NCBI RefSeq assembly: GCF_003573695.1
Contig: NC_039362.1
Coordinates: 7,106,088 to 7,170,087 of the forward strand
Length of the DNA: 64,000 bases
Origin: Papaver somniferum
Lineage: Eukaryota; Streptophyta; Magnoliopsida; Ranunculales; Papaveraceae
Direction: 5' to 3'
Shown here: positions 33,732 through 44,803 of the stretch, one piece after another
How the letters are laid out: the number at the start of each line of letters is the position of its first letter
Position numbering within the stretch: the stretch's first letter is position 1
Notes under the pieces: model-generated
Told to the model about the DNA's origin: nothing
What the model saw: only the letters and a program-made list of their open reading frames with translations
Databases searched by the model: none
Position numbers and translations under genes: made by a program

Positions 33732-36304
33732 CAAACTTGGATACAGAAGCACCACATTCTTTCATGATGCTGCAAGAAAAGAATAAGGAGAAACAAAATT
33801 AATTCCATCCAGAATGATGGAGGAAGTTGGATTTCTGACATCAAGTCCATCCCTTATTGCTTTACTTCCTACTTTGAGGCTATGTTTATTGTTGATACCA
33901 TCAACATTAACCAAAACATAATCAACCTTATGCCCACTTACATATTCAGTTCTAAAAATGAGCATATTCTCCATCCCCCAGATGTTATAAAAATAAAATA
34001 TGTTATCTTCAGTATGGATGGTGACAAATCCCCTGGTCCTAATGGTTTCCCACCTTATTTATTTCAAGCTAACTGGGTAGTGGTTGGAGAAGACATAATT
34101 GCCATGGTCCAAATTTTTTTATCTTCTGACTTCATTCTGAAGAAAATAAACTCCACCTTTATATCCCTAATTTCCGAGATTGATAATCTCACCACCCATC
34201 CCACTTTAGACCTATATCTCTCTGCAAAACCACCTATAAAATCATATCCAAACTCCTTGCCCAAAGACAAAAATCTCTTATATCCAAATTCATTTCCCCT
34301 TTTCAATCTGCCTTCATCCATAGTGGACAAATCTCTGAAAACATTTCTACTGCTCATGAATTAGTTCATCATATGAACACCAGGAATACAGAAAAAAAAG
34401 GTGACAAAGGCATAATGGGGATAAAAATTGACATGGATAAAGCTTTTGATAGAGTGGACTGGAACTTTCTCATAGCTATCATGCTTCAAATGGGCTTCAT
34501 TGATAAATAATGTAATATTATACATCAATGTATTTCTACTACCAACCTTGTTATCCTTGTCAATGGCTCACCTAAAGAATTCTTCAAACATTCTAAAGGA
34601 TTAAGAAAAGGAGATCCCCTTACTCCCTATCTATTTTTATTCTGAATGGAGACCCTATCCAGAAGTCTGACTCAGGATGAATCTTTTGGACAAATTCATG
34701 GAATAAAAATCTGTCATCAAGCTCCTGCTAACAACTATCTCTTGTTTCCTGATGACTGCATGATATCCTGCAAGAAAATATGGATGAATGCAAGAACCTG
34801 GTTCAGATCTTCAATGATTTTAGTCTCACTTCTGGTTAGATGATAACTTCTTCAGGTCAGGATTTTTTTTCAGCAAAAACACTGCTCCTATCATAGATGA
34901 CAACATTGGCAACTTCATGGGAGTTCAAAAAATTGACATCAAAGAATATATGAGGTCTCCTCTTTTCACCAAGAAAAGTAAGGTGCAAGCCTTCAAACCT
35001 TGCATTGATAGACTGAGGGTAGGCTTCCTATATGGAAATGTATTTTATCTAATACTGAGAAAGTTATTATGATGTCACTTTTACTTCCAACACTTTTCAA
35101 ATGAACAACTTCAAACTGCCAAAAGCTACTTGCATGGAATTAAATGCCATTCAAATGGATTTCTTTTGGAATAAAGACCAAGAAAAACCAAAAGGTCTAT
35201 ATTACATTGCTTGGGATGTTGTTAACAAACCAAAAGAACTGGGACACTTGGACTTCAAAATCATGGAATTCTTCAATAATGCGATGATAATAAAATTGCC
35301 TGAAGGCTTATTTCTGAACCAGATTCTCTCTGGACAAGTACTATGAAGGCAACTCACTACCCTAACCAAGAATTTATAAGATTGAGCACTAATAAAAATT
35401 TGGAAAGGCATCCTTGAAGGAGTGGACAACATCTAGAAGTATTACAGGTGGAGGTGGGAAATGGTTAAAAATTTCATATCTCGGAAGACATATGGATCTA
35501 TGGGAAAGAAAGCATCACTATTATGCCTCCACAATGTCCCTAAAATCTTACAACTGTGAATCAACATTGAAATCCTAGGGGTGAATGTGACTTAAACATC
35601 TTAACTTTATGGTTCTCTTTCGAAGATCAGCAGGCTATTCAAAAAACTTACCACAACAATAATGAGGAGGATAATAAGATTTGTACCTTAGACAAAAGGA
35701 GGAAGTTCACTGTTAAGTCTCTCCATGACAAAGCAAATCAACATTAAATATCAGAATAATTTTGTCAACCCAACTTGGAAGAAAATCTGGAAGCTTGATA
35801 CATCTCCAGCTATCCATCTTTTTATCTGGAAGTGTGCCCATAGTATTATACCCACAAATGCTAAGATATCCAGCATTCTCAATTACACCGATCCCATCTT
35901 CAACTCCGCAAGAATATGAAGGAAGACATTACCCATGCTGTAATTATCTTCGCCTTTGCTTCTGCTTTCTGGGTCAAGATATTTGGTGATTCTACCTCTT
36001 TTTATGATTGTTTAAGCAAGTGGTTCACCCAGGATTACCAACTTGGCAGTTGGATATCTACCTTTGCTACTATATGCTGGGTCATTTGGAAAGCTAGATG
36101 TGACTTCATATTCAAGAAAATCTCCCATACAGACCAATCTACATTGAAAAATATTACTCAGCATCTTTGCTCTCATGACAGAGTGATACACAATCCAGTT
36201 TGATATCCTGAACAATCTTTATTTCCAAAGACACTTGACACCAGAACTAGACCTTTCAGATTATATAAAGAAAAGTTTGGAGTCATTATTAGCATTTAGC
36301 ATTA
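33732..36304 (+). mobile_element. LINE2, reverse transcriptase part (3' piece)
   Basis: It resumes LINE2 after LINE1. Frames encode GDKSPGPNGFPP (about 34021), GIKIDMDKAFDRVDWNF (about 34420) and KGDPLTPYLF (about 34610). A catalytic box reads LFPDDC (about 34743), with Pro where Ala is usual, and WKCAHSIIPTNAK of the zf-RVT domain is at about 35829. It ends at a TIR element inserted at 36305. Many stops and shifts are present. Confidence 0.85.
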
Positions 36305-39300
36305 GGGAAAATAAGGAATATCCCCCCCAAAATCCTGTGTCGTCTTGGAAATATGTCCCGGGATTCCAGTTTTCGATAATATGCCCCACATGCAAAGGTG
36401 TTACGTAGTCAATATGACCACACACGTAAGATGGCACGTGCGATAAAAATACATACACAACCTTTTATCACATGTGTAAACCACACAATAACCATCTTTT
36501 CATCGTCTTCCACATGATTAATTCCTTTAAGAATTGTTACACCAAGTTGATCACATCATTTGATGATCAGGTTTAGTTGATGAACACAAGTCTGGGTATC
36601 TCCGTAAATCAATTCAAAATCACCCATAAAATATTCAAAAAGACTTTTATCTCCTCCCCTAATTTAGCAATACCACCAGGATCAAATCATAATGTCAATT
36701 TCAGTTTGAAGCCTAATTGCATCTGAAAATGAAATAAAATTGATAAAACTACTATTTAACGTCATTAACAAGTACCAAGTCATCCATTTAACATAAATCA
36801 TTATCAATTCGAAGAAAATCTCCTTCAATCATAGTGGTATATTCCCTTACACTTGAGGATCGTGAGAGTTCCATTATTCAGATCAAATAATCATTCTTTG
36901 ACGAAGTTTAACTATAACGAATCAGTCGCAGGTTATATTTTTCCATTATCTGCTTCAATATTTAGATCTCGAGTCGTCCGATTTGTCATTGCAACAGTAT
37001 TTTATACTTGAAATTTTCGGTGTCTGTTTTTTTTCGTTTTCTCGTTTTTTTGTTATAATAGAGAAGAAGCTTGAAAAGCGGGGGTATAACAACCACACCC
37101 AATAATTAGTTCGGCAATTTGTATGGACTAACTCTAATAAAATTCCGAGAGCACCAACTTATAAAGCGAGCTCAATCAATAAATATACCAAAGAGTTATA
37201 TCTCAATTTCTCAATATATTCTGCAATCGAACATATAGAAATCTGTGAGCCTGATTGATATGAGAAATAACTTGGACGATACCAAAGACCAATGCCCAAG
37301 TATCAATTAATTTATATCAACGACCAAAGGTCGGATTTGACAATTGATTGAACTACGCACAACCTGTGATATTTCAATTATATAAACAAATATAATGCGG
37401 GAAAAAAATAACACAGACACCAGAAGTTTTGTGAACGAGGAAACCGCAAATACAGAAAAACCCCGGGCCTAGTCCAGATTTGAACGCCACACTGTATTAA
37501 GCCTCCACACTGTATTAAGCCGCTAAAGACACTAGCCTACTACAAGTTAACTTCGGACTGGAATGTAGTTGAGCACTAACCAAGTCTCACACCGATTAAG
37601 GTACAGTCGCGTTCCTTACGCCTCTGAATCCCAACAGGACTCTACGCACTTGATTCCCTTAGCTGATCTAACCCACAACTAAGAGTTGCTACGACCCAAA
37701 GTCGAAGACTTATGAACAAATTTTTCTCCCATAGATAAATCTATTCTGATAGATAAATTTGTCTCCCACCGATGTACATATGAAGTTTTTGTTGTCTTTT
37801 GATAAATCAAGGTGAACGTGAACCAATTCATAATCCGGTCATATATTCCCGAAAAACATCCTAGAAATATTAATCACCTCACAATAACTTAACTATAGTA
37901 GAAGAATTTATTGTGGAATCACAAAGAATGAGACGATTTATATCTTACCTATCAGTGATAAATCTCGAGTTAATCTTAGAGAAGATATCATACTCAATAC
38001 GAAGGAACAAGTAAGTTCAGATCACGCAACTACAGAGAAAATAGTCGGGTCTGGCTTCACGAATCCCAAATGAAGTCTTCAAGTCGTTGACCTATAATGG
38101 TTTTGGAAAAACCTAGGTTAATGGAGAATCGCCTCTACTCACAACTAGGACACACGAAAGTGTCGGGATTAGATTTTCCAGTTGCTAGAGTTCTCCCTTA
38201 TATAGTATTTCAAATCAGGGTTTGCTTTCAATCAAAGCTAAGATAGCTTAGTAACAAAGCATTCAATATTCACCTTTAGATGAAAATCTGATTTAAGATT
38301 CAAGCTAAGTCTGCTTAAAATCAAATCAATATCTCTCCACCTTTAAATGGTCTTAGCCTGTTACACACAAATGAAATATACTTTCATTTAGATATGGGTA
38401 ACCGTACCTAAACGTGTAAATTAAGTTGGATCAACAATAGTTAACCTAAATTAGCCATATGAACACATTTGTCTTAACCACATTCATCCAACACTTCTAG
38501 ATCAACTATGATGATCAATCAAACATGAAAGATAATCAAATGAATTTAATTGTGTTTCACATAGAGTTGTTCAATTGTTCCCAATCACATAGAAGTATAT
38601 ATGATCCAATTGAAACAAAATCGGATTGATTCATGAGAATCAATTCATGAATATTAAGCCACGGTTTGCGAAGATTGCATTCCTATTCATAAATTTATTT
38701 GTTCATGAGTATGAAAACATACTTAACCGATTTTAGAACTTTAACCACTAAGTTTGCAAACGGCTACGCAAACTATAGTTCCGGACTTTGGTCTTTGTCC
38801 AGCAGTTCGCATACCGGTATGCATACTGCTATCCCGGACCTTAACTCAGGTAGAACCGTTCTCATACTGGTATGCGTACTTGGTTCTTGGACTTTAATAG
38901 TTAAAACCGTTTGCATACTGGTATGCAAACAAGGTTTCCGGACCTGAATCATACCACAACAGTTTGCATACTGGTATGCATTCTGTGTTGTATCCAGACA
39001 AAGGTTAATTTGTTCAAAACTCATTTTAATCATTGAAACATCCTTAGAAGACGACAATAGCTGTCTCACTCACACAATCTATTAGCTTATAAATAATTTT
39101 CAAGTGATCGAATGATCACTATGAAACTTTCCGAGTCGATATCAAATGATTGTCTCACACAAATCATGTAAATGTTTCAAAGCAATTTTCACATGATCAT
39201 CTTTTGACTTATTATTTAGTTTCCAACAAATAAATTGTTTCCAACTAAACTCGTCAATAATATGATGAACGTAGCTAAAGCAAAAAGCTTCCAACACATA

Positions 39301-39939
39301 TTTCGAGAAATAGATAACCGAGTTAAAGTCAGCTCGAAATATCAAATGTGTATAATATAAACGTCTATACAACTATACGACTTAGTCTCATTAGGAGATA
39401 GAATAAAATAGATTTCTGAGTGATAGATAAGTTTTGGTCTCCATATACATTTTGTTGATGAAGTTCCTCCAAGATCTCCTCAGTAGATCTTCGTCTTCAA
39501 TCGATGAACGCTGTGAAGTTTAAAGCTCAACTACACATTCTATCATAATCCGAGACATAACTATAAGTAGACTAGAAATCAAGAGTTATAGTTTTGATCA
39601 ACTAAACTTGACAAACAAGATTGAGATAGCAACGCTTGCGAGTTCGACTGAGCAATGCTCTAACAAAACTGATACCTGGAGAGAATAAGAAGATAACACG
39701 TTTGGTTTGTTCGATTTAATTGTGTTTTAGCCGTTCAAATGGAAAAGGTTAAAACTTATCATTTCCAGAACTCGCGATATCTCATATTCCGAGATTTTGA
39801 CTGATCCAATGTTTGATAAAATATCTACGCAATTTAATTGAACAAAAATCGTTATATTGGGGCGTATTACCAAAAACTGGAATCTGGGACATATCCCCAA
39901 GATGACACTAGATTTTGGGGTATTATCCCCAATTTTCCC
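36305..39939. mobile_element. Mutator-like TIR element (copy 2) carrying a solo LTR
   Basis: Left end GGGAAAATAAGG at 36305; right end CCCCAATTTTCCC at 39939. Both match copy 1 at 13705-14746. Element sequence runs 36305-37071 and 39666-39939, about 1.04 kb, with a 2.6-kb family A solo LTR between. Flanks TTAGCATTA (36296-36304) and TTGTTATTT (39940-39948) are a decayed 9-bp duplication. No transposase is present. Confidence 0.7.
37072..39665 (-). repeat. Family A solo LTR
   Basis: On the plus strand it begins TGAAAAGCGGGGG and ends GCTCTAACA, 2594 bp. It has a motif block of the GCATACTGGTATGC type at about 38755-38990 and a TATA box on the minus strand near 38198-38205. Flanking AAGCT (37067-37071) and AAACT (39666-39670) differ at one base. 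Copy 1 of the host TIR element has no insertion at this point (about 14479), so the borders are confirmed by an empty site. Confidence 0.88.
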
Positions 39940-40550
39940 TTGTTATTTTGGATGTCATATCCACAACTACCGATGAGGATATATATCAATTTACAAACTT
40001 TGTTCTCATTGGAATGTTTTTTTCCAGGAACCTGTGTGAAAGCAAGAAATAACAAAAAACATATCTCTGAAGACTGCAGAGCTGCTAGAGGAGCTGAATT
40101 AGCTATGGAATGGGGGAAAGAGTTGCAGAAAGCTAACATCAAATATCAAGCTCAGGATGAAGCAGCTTTGAAAGAGATCAAGGAGGCGTACAACATAGAA
40201 GTTCAAGGCAGATTTCACCTAGGATTCCACCAAATGAGGAGTGAAAATTTTGAAGCTATTGATTTTGTCCTGTGCAATCTTACCAAAGCAGGATATGAAC
40301 AAAACAAGATAGCAATTATTAGATTAGAAAAACTCTCTATTCTGTCTTCTTTTTCAGAAAATTTGAATTGAAGAGAACCAAACCTACTAAGTCTGTATGA
40401 TTCTCTGCAACTAGTTGGCATAAGTGGTCTTAGTGACACCACATCAGTTATACATCTTAATGATGTCATCATGCATGGTTTTATGCATAGTCCTGTAGGA
40501 CATCATGTTTCGTCTTAAGTCTGGCCAGCCATCTCGGTTTTCTTATTAAA
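39940..40550 (+). mobile_element. LINE2, RNase H-like C-terminus and 3' end
   Basis: The frame 40030-40371 encodes KARNNKKHISEDCRAARG and ELAMEWGKELQKANIKY, the pattern (acidic-Cys-Arg-Ala ... Glu-x3-Trp) of the helix in plant LINE RNase H domains. It closes with AGYEQNKIAII.. before TGA at 40369. The same segment is at 14830-14968. The LINE appears to end near TTATTAAAGAAAAGG (about 40545-40560). The 177-residue open frame beginning at 39838 is a chimera: its first third is TIR sequence. Confidence 0.6.
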
Positions 40551-40564
40551 GAAAAGGATTTTTG

Positions 40565-40658
40565 GACGTCGAAAAGTCAGAAGTCAGTTTAGTAATAATC
40601 TTTCAATTTCAAGAAGCAAAGTTGTCTTGCTTCTGACTTCTGACTTCCAAACGCGCCA
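40565..40658. repeat. Short foldback (MITE-like) element
   Basis: AAAAGTCAGAAGTCAG at 40573-40588 and CTTCTGACTTCTGACTT at about 40630-40646 are inverted copies around a 40-base middle. The right part continues CCAAACGCGCC, a common end of plant miniature elements. No target duplication was found. Confidence 0.5.
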
Positions 40659-43067
40659 TAAGGAAATTATGCCACGCGTAGAGGCAAACTGAAATATTTA
40701 AAGTCACTTTAACATACTTTTTGGTTCACAAGGTCCAATGACAATTTCATAGATTAGATTTTGACCAAGAGTTGAAACCTCGAAGAAAAATGGGAATAAT
40801 GATGATAATCCTTTATCTTCTGGTGATGATTCATCACTTTCCCATTGACAATTTCTGCTCTTCTCTCTCCCATTGGGAATTCTTGTTTGTTTGATTCAGC
40901 TTCTATAAATCTCAACTTGATACAATGTGATTCTTATTTGCTGTTAACATATTGAGTGACCTGATTTTTTGGGTGGGAGGAGGCTGAGTTATCAGTGAGT
41001 TCTCCGACGATACACATTGCTTTTCTCCATCTCCACAACTCCAATTTCTTGTATTGCTATTAATTCAGTGATTCATGCCTATTATTTTCTTCCTCAGGTA
41101 TGCTCAAACTTATGTTGTCAGGTTGTCTACATATTAGAAGAGAAGGTATGTTTGACTAAGTTCCCCAATGAATGAACCTGAACTGTGCACTTTTATTAAT
41201 GTATAGCTACTGATTGTCCAGTAATCAAACTTCAATAGAATTTGCAGCATAAAAATGGAGGAGGGGTAGTGGTTATATTCCTATGGGATTCCAGAGTTGG
41301 GAGATAATTTAGTAAGTCAGTCAGCTAGCTGTAAGGGGTTAATGAAACATGATGCTTCGACTTAATGGTAAAACCAGATTTTACCTCAACCTAAAATTCA
41401 TCTACTGAGTGCTATTTACTCATTTCCTCAAGCTCCTTTGAATTTTCTCTTCAAATGAATAAATTCTGGTTAGAGAAGGGTGAAGCGGGATGGACATCAA
41501 TAAATGTCATATGCATGCAAGGTATGTCATGAGGATTCTGATAACGATACCATTTGTGGCTTTAATCGACAATCTCTTTTCTATGTCAGCTATCTTCAAA
41601 AATAATTAGTTGGTCGTTAGTCATTGTTCAGAATCAATGATCATGCACAAGCGTAAACAAATTTGTTTACTGGAGTAGTATTGGATCAATTTTGCGAGAC
41701 TTCTGGGGAATCTCTGTGTGTAGAGTGTGATTATGTTCAAACTCTTACCTGTGCTTATAATGTGCAAACATACTGCACATTGTGCTGCTTAGCCTACTTT
41801 TCCTTAAACTGGGTCTGTTACACAACTTAATTTTTATAGCCTTAGATGCGCCTGTTGAAATCTGTTGTCAGTACAAAAACTTGTTGAAAGATGCACCTAT
41901 TAATTGGTTGGCTTGAAGAGTTTCTTCTTTTGAGGCTTTTGTGTAGTGTTCTGGTTTTCAAGTCCACTGAATAATTTCTATAGGAGTATCATGTTTTGCA
42001 GTCATTTATATACAGTGGAAGTAGCTTAAGCCCTTGCCATTCGGATGTATATTTATGTTTTCCTTATTTTTAGGTTCATGAGGTTTCATTCGTAGAAGAA
42101 ACTGAAAAATCTGTCTAGGATATATCTTTATGTTGAATGGCTTACAGTTCTTGCTTCAAGTGCCTTCACAAAGAGTACAGATCAATTTGTAAAGCATGTC
42201 CTGCAGGAGAAATTTGCCTCTAATTTTTTCTCTCTGTCGTATATGTTTTTGTTCTTTTGCGGTTTTTTTGTCCGGGTTGCTTACTGTGATATCACTGTCT
42301 TAACGATCTTGTAGAAACCAGTTTCCCACGTTGTTGCCTGTCCTTCATCAAAAGACATTTTCGAGTGGTGTGAGTTATTTTTATGTCTTTACGTAGTCTG
42401 AATTTGCTTCTCCAAGGAACATCATTACCACTATCGTTGACTGTCAATGTCTTAACATAGTCTGAATTTCATGATATAAGATCCGTTTTTTTTTTTTTTG
42501 GATGTCTACACATGTTTAGAAGCTGCATTATAGCTCCAATCATGTTTTAGCAGATCACTTTGCCATATCCCCCGCGAGCATTAATTTTTTTCTCAATTCT
42601 TACACAAGTTTTCTACCATTAATTATTTACCTTGCTGCATTTAAACTCTTGAAGTTGTATATTCTGTTTATAAATGCTAAGCTGATAATGTGTAGCTCTA
42701 TTATGTTGAGGGTTTCGACTTTGGGAGTGGCAGTGATGTATTCTTGAGTTTTTGATCCTTGTTGAACCTTGCTATATTTATACACTACCTTTTTTATTAA
42801 GTTGAGCTATTACAAAATGTAATTCTTAGTTTTACCATGGATGTTAATCTGTCTCAAAGGAGTAAATGAGGGGTGATTATGCTGTAGATTGGTAGCATTG
42901 CAAATGAGGGGGCCGTTGTTTCTATCCATTAGTGAGAGATTAGAAGGTTCAAACCGAGGGACGCTGTAAATTTTTTCCGGATGTTCCTTCCATCATGGAT
43001 ACACTATTGTTTTGTCAGTCAGGTAAGTAAGTGGTCAAACCATTATGGTAGTTTTGTGGGGGTAATT
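40659..43067. other. No supported gene
   Basis: T-rich sequence with intron-like composition and many short frames. A poly-T run lies at 42486-42500. No exon could be matched to PRMT4 or to any other family, although this is where upstream PRMT4 exons would be expected. Confidence 0.5.
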
Positions 43068-43236
43068 GCATCTGGCATGTTTTGAATTTCTTATGCAGAA
43101 TTATCTGACAGATGTTGAATATCTTGTATGTCTTCTTGGTTCATGTACCACTACAGATTTGCATCTGGCATGTTTTGGGTTTCTTATGCAGAGTTTTTGA
43201 CAGATCTTGGATTTCTTGTGTGTCTTTTTGCTTAGG
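43068..43236 (+). repeat. Tandem duplication over the splice-acceptor region
   Basis: Two copies of a unit of about 76 bp start GCATCTGGCATGTTTTG at 43068 and 43161 (offset 93 bp). Each contains TTTCTTATGCAGA and CTTGTATGTC or CTTGTGTGTC. The second copy runs straight into the acceptor CTTAG of the PRMT4-like exon at 43236. Confidence 0.75.
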
Positions 43237-43509
43237 CTGGTGGTAAACATGTGTATGCCGTAGAGGCGTCTGACATGGCTGACTCTGCGCGTAGGCTCAT
43301 TGCTAGAAATCCATCTCTGAGAGACCGAATTATGGTACGTGTATTCCTTTGGAAGCAGCAGGCTGATCTCGTAATTTCCTTCTACCTTCTGCATAAGAAC
43401 ATATCTTACTTTGTTTTCCGCTTGGACTTTTTAAAGCTGAAATTATAGGTGATCAAAGGCAAAGTTGAGGAAATAGAGCTGCCTGATATCTTGATCTCTG
43501 AGCCCATGG
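43236..43509 (+). pseudogene. PRMT4: Two orphan exons of a PRMT4/CARM1-type arginine methyltransferase
   Basis: Exon 43236-43334 (phase 0, AG before, GTACGT after) encodes AGGKHVYAVEAS.., the strand-2 and acidic SAM-ribose region of type I arginine methyltransferases. Exon 43449-43509 (TTATAG before, GTAAGT after) encodes VIKGKVEEIELPD..LISEPMG, which ends in the first glutamate of the double-E loop. In plant PRMT4 a three-residue stretch (typically KAD) sits before LISEPMG; it is missing here. No exon for the GxGxG motif upstream or the TLLVNERM segment downstream was found within several kilobases. PRMT4 methylates histone H3 in the nucleus, but this fragment cannot make an enzyme. It could instead be part of a gene with very long introns. 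Confidence 0.75.
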
Positions 43510-44010
43510 GTAAGTTTCTTGCCGATTTTTGGCAAGAAGAAGTTTGTGTCAGCTCCAGTTACTTTGTAACATGTATGTGTGTCATTGATTTTTCTTGGTG
43601 ATTAACGAAATCCAAGTGTGGAGGTGGTTTGTATCGTCTGCAGTTTTTTTGTCTTTGTCCTTGTTGGTCGAGTTCTTTCTGTCAATTCTAGTATAAACCG
43701 TACCTTGGCATCGGTTTTTTCTCTTACTCTAATCAATCTGTTGACCTTCCAGCAGCATTTGCTTCAGATTTGTCTCTAGTACTTGAGCGTGCTACAAACT
43801 TTTGATGAGTGTCAACATGGTATCAAGACTAGTCCAGTTGCATTTAGTGAAGCCCATGCCACCATGTACGCGCGGAAGGTTCTCTTTTTCACCAGAGTAA
43901 CGCTAGCTTTAATAGGCTGGTTCATCAGAAGCTAGATGCTCAACATCCAACACCATTCTGTATTGATGTGCCAGCAGACCTTTCAGAAGTAGTTTTGAAA
44001 TTTACACCAT
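43510..44010. other. No supported gene
   Basis: Sequence after the PRMT4-like donor site. No further methyltransferase exon is recognisable. A short frame near 43918-44000 (HQKLDAQHPTPF..) is not assigned. Confidence 0.4.
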
Positions 44011-44338
44011 GTTTGTTTACTCCTGACTCATCTGAGTCGTCTGGATCTGACTCATCTGGATCTGAGTGAAATCACCTGACTCATCTGGATCTGAATCGAT
44101 ATGTTTGTTTTGAGTCAGATCTGACTCATCTGACTCGGAAATAAGTGAGTCAGTGGTTTGGTCCCATGAGTCAGGGGTATTTTGTTTCCTGACTCAAATG
44201 AGTCCGAGTCAGGGGTTATGTCTGAGTTAGAGGTCGAGTCAGATCTGACTCAAAATGGAAAACAAACGGTCTGACTGCTGACTCGGTCCGAGTCAGGGAT
44301 TGACTCAGATTCAGACGCCGAGTCAGCTACAAACAAAC
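44011..44338. repeat. GACTC/GAGTC-rich inverted-repeat element
   Basis: About 18 GACTC or GAGTC pentamers occur in 330 bp, many as TGAGTCA or GACTCATCTGAGTC palindromes. The ends GTTTGTTTACTCC (44011) and CTACAAACAAAC (about 44338) are roughly inverted, so this may be a miniature transposon. No target duplication was identified. It lies about 470 bp upstream of the acidic-protein gene. Confidence 0.6.
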
Positions 44339-44595
44339 AAGTTAAGGCTATAAATGGTAGTACTTTGTTTCATTTTTTTGTTTGAACGAGATGTTTTTAA
44401 TATAATAAATGAAGGCAAATATCTCCACGGGTCGTGTTGAATGAAGCCCCCAAATTAAATGTTAGTCTCATTCTTTCCGGACAGTGAATGAATGAACCAA
44501 ACCATCACTGTAATGTCCACCCGTGCAAGTTGGAGGCAAATTACTATCTGTTTCAGTACATGCCTGCGAAAGAAATACCGGCCGGTCAGTGATAG

Positions 44596-44597
<2 letters not shown>

Positions 44598-44634
<37 letters not shown>
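44598..44634 (+). repeat. (TTA)n microsatellite
   Basis: An uninterrupted run of about 12 TTA units. It creates a false poly-leucine frame on the plus strand. It lies about 170 bp upstream of the start codon at 44804. Confidence 0.95.
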
Positions 44635-44693
44635 GTCTGACTTTTGGTCAACGGACAGGTTATCAAAATGAATCAGTTGCGTCCGATCCTTTC

Positions 44694-44703
44694 CTTGTAT
44701 ATA
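44694..44703 (+). promoter_or_regulatory. Candidate TATA box
   Basis: TTGTATATAC lies about 105 bp before the start codon of the acidic-protein gene, a suitable distance for a plant core promoter. Weak on its own. Confidence 0.35.
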
Positions 44704-44803
44704 CTATTCTTGCCACTAATTGGCTCATTCATTACAGAGCTCCCCAAAAACGGAAAAACCAAAACCCTGAAATATCTCAGATAATCATAAATTTTCGCCG
44801 ACG

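Noticed and set aside
39838..40371. 177-codon frame that looks like a new gene
   Set aside because: Its first third is MULE terminal inverted repeat and the rest is the LINE2 RNase H-like tail; it is a chimera of two transposons.
42700..42760. GFDFGSGSDV as a PRMT4 motif I exon
   Set aside because: The glycine spacing differs from the VDVGxGxG motif and there are no suitable splice borders.
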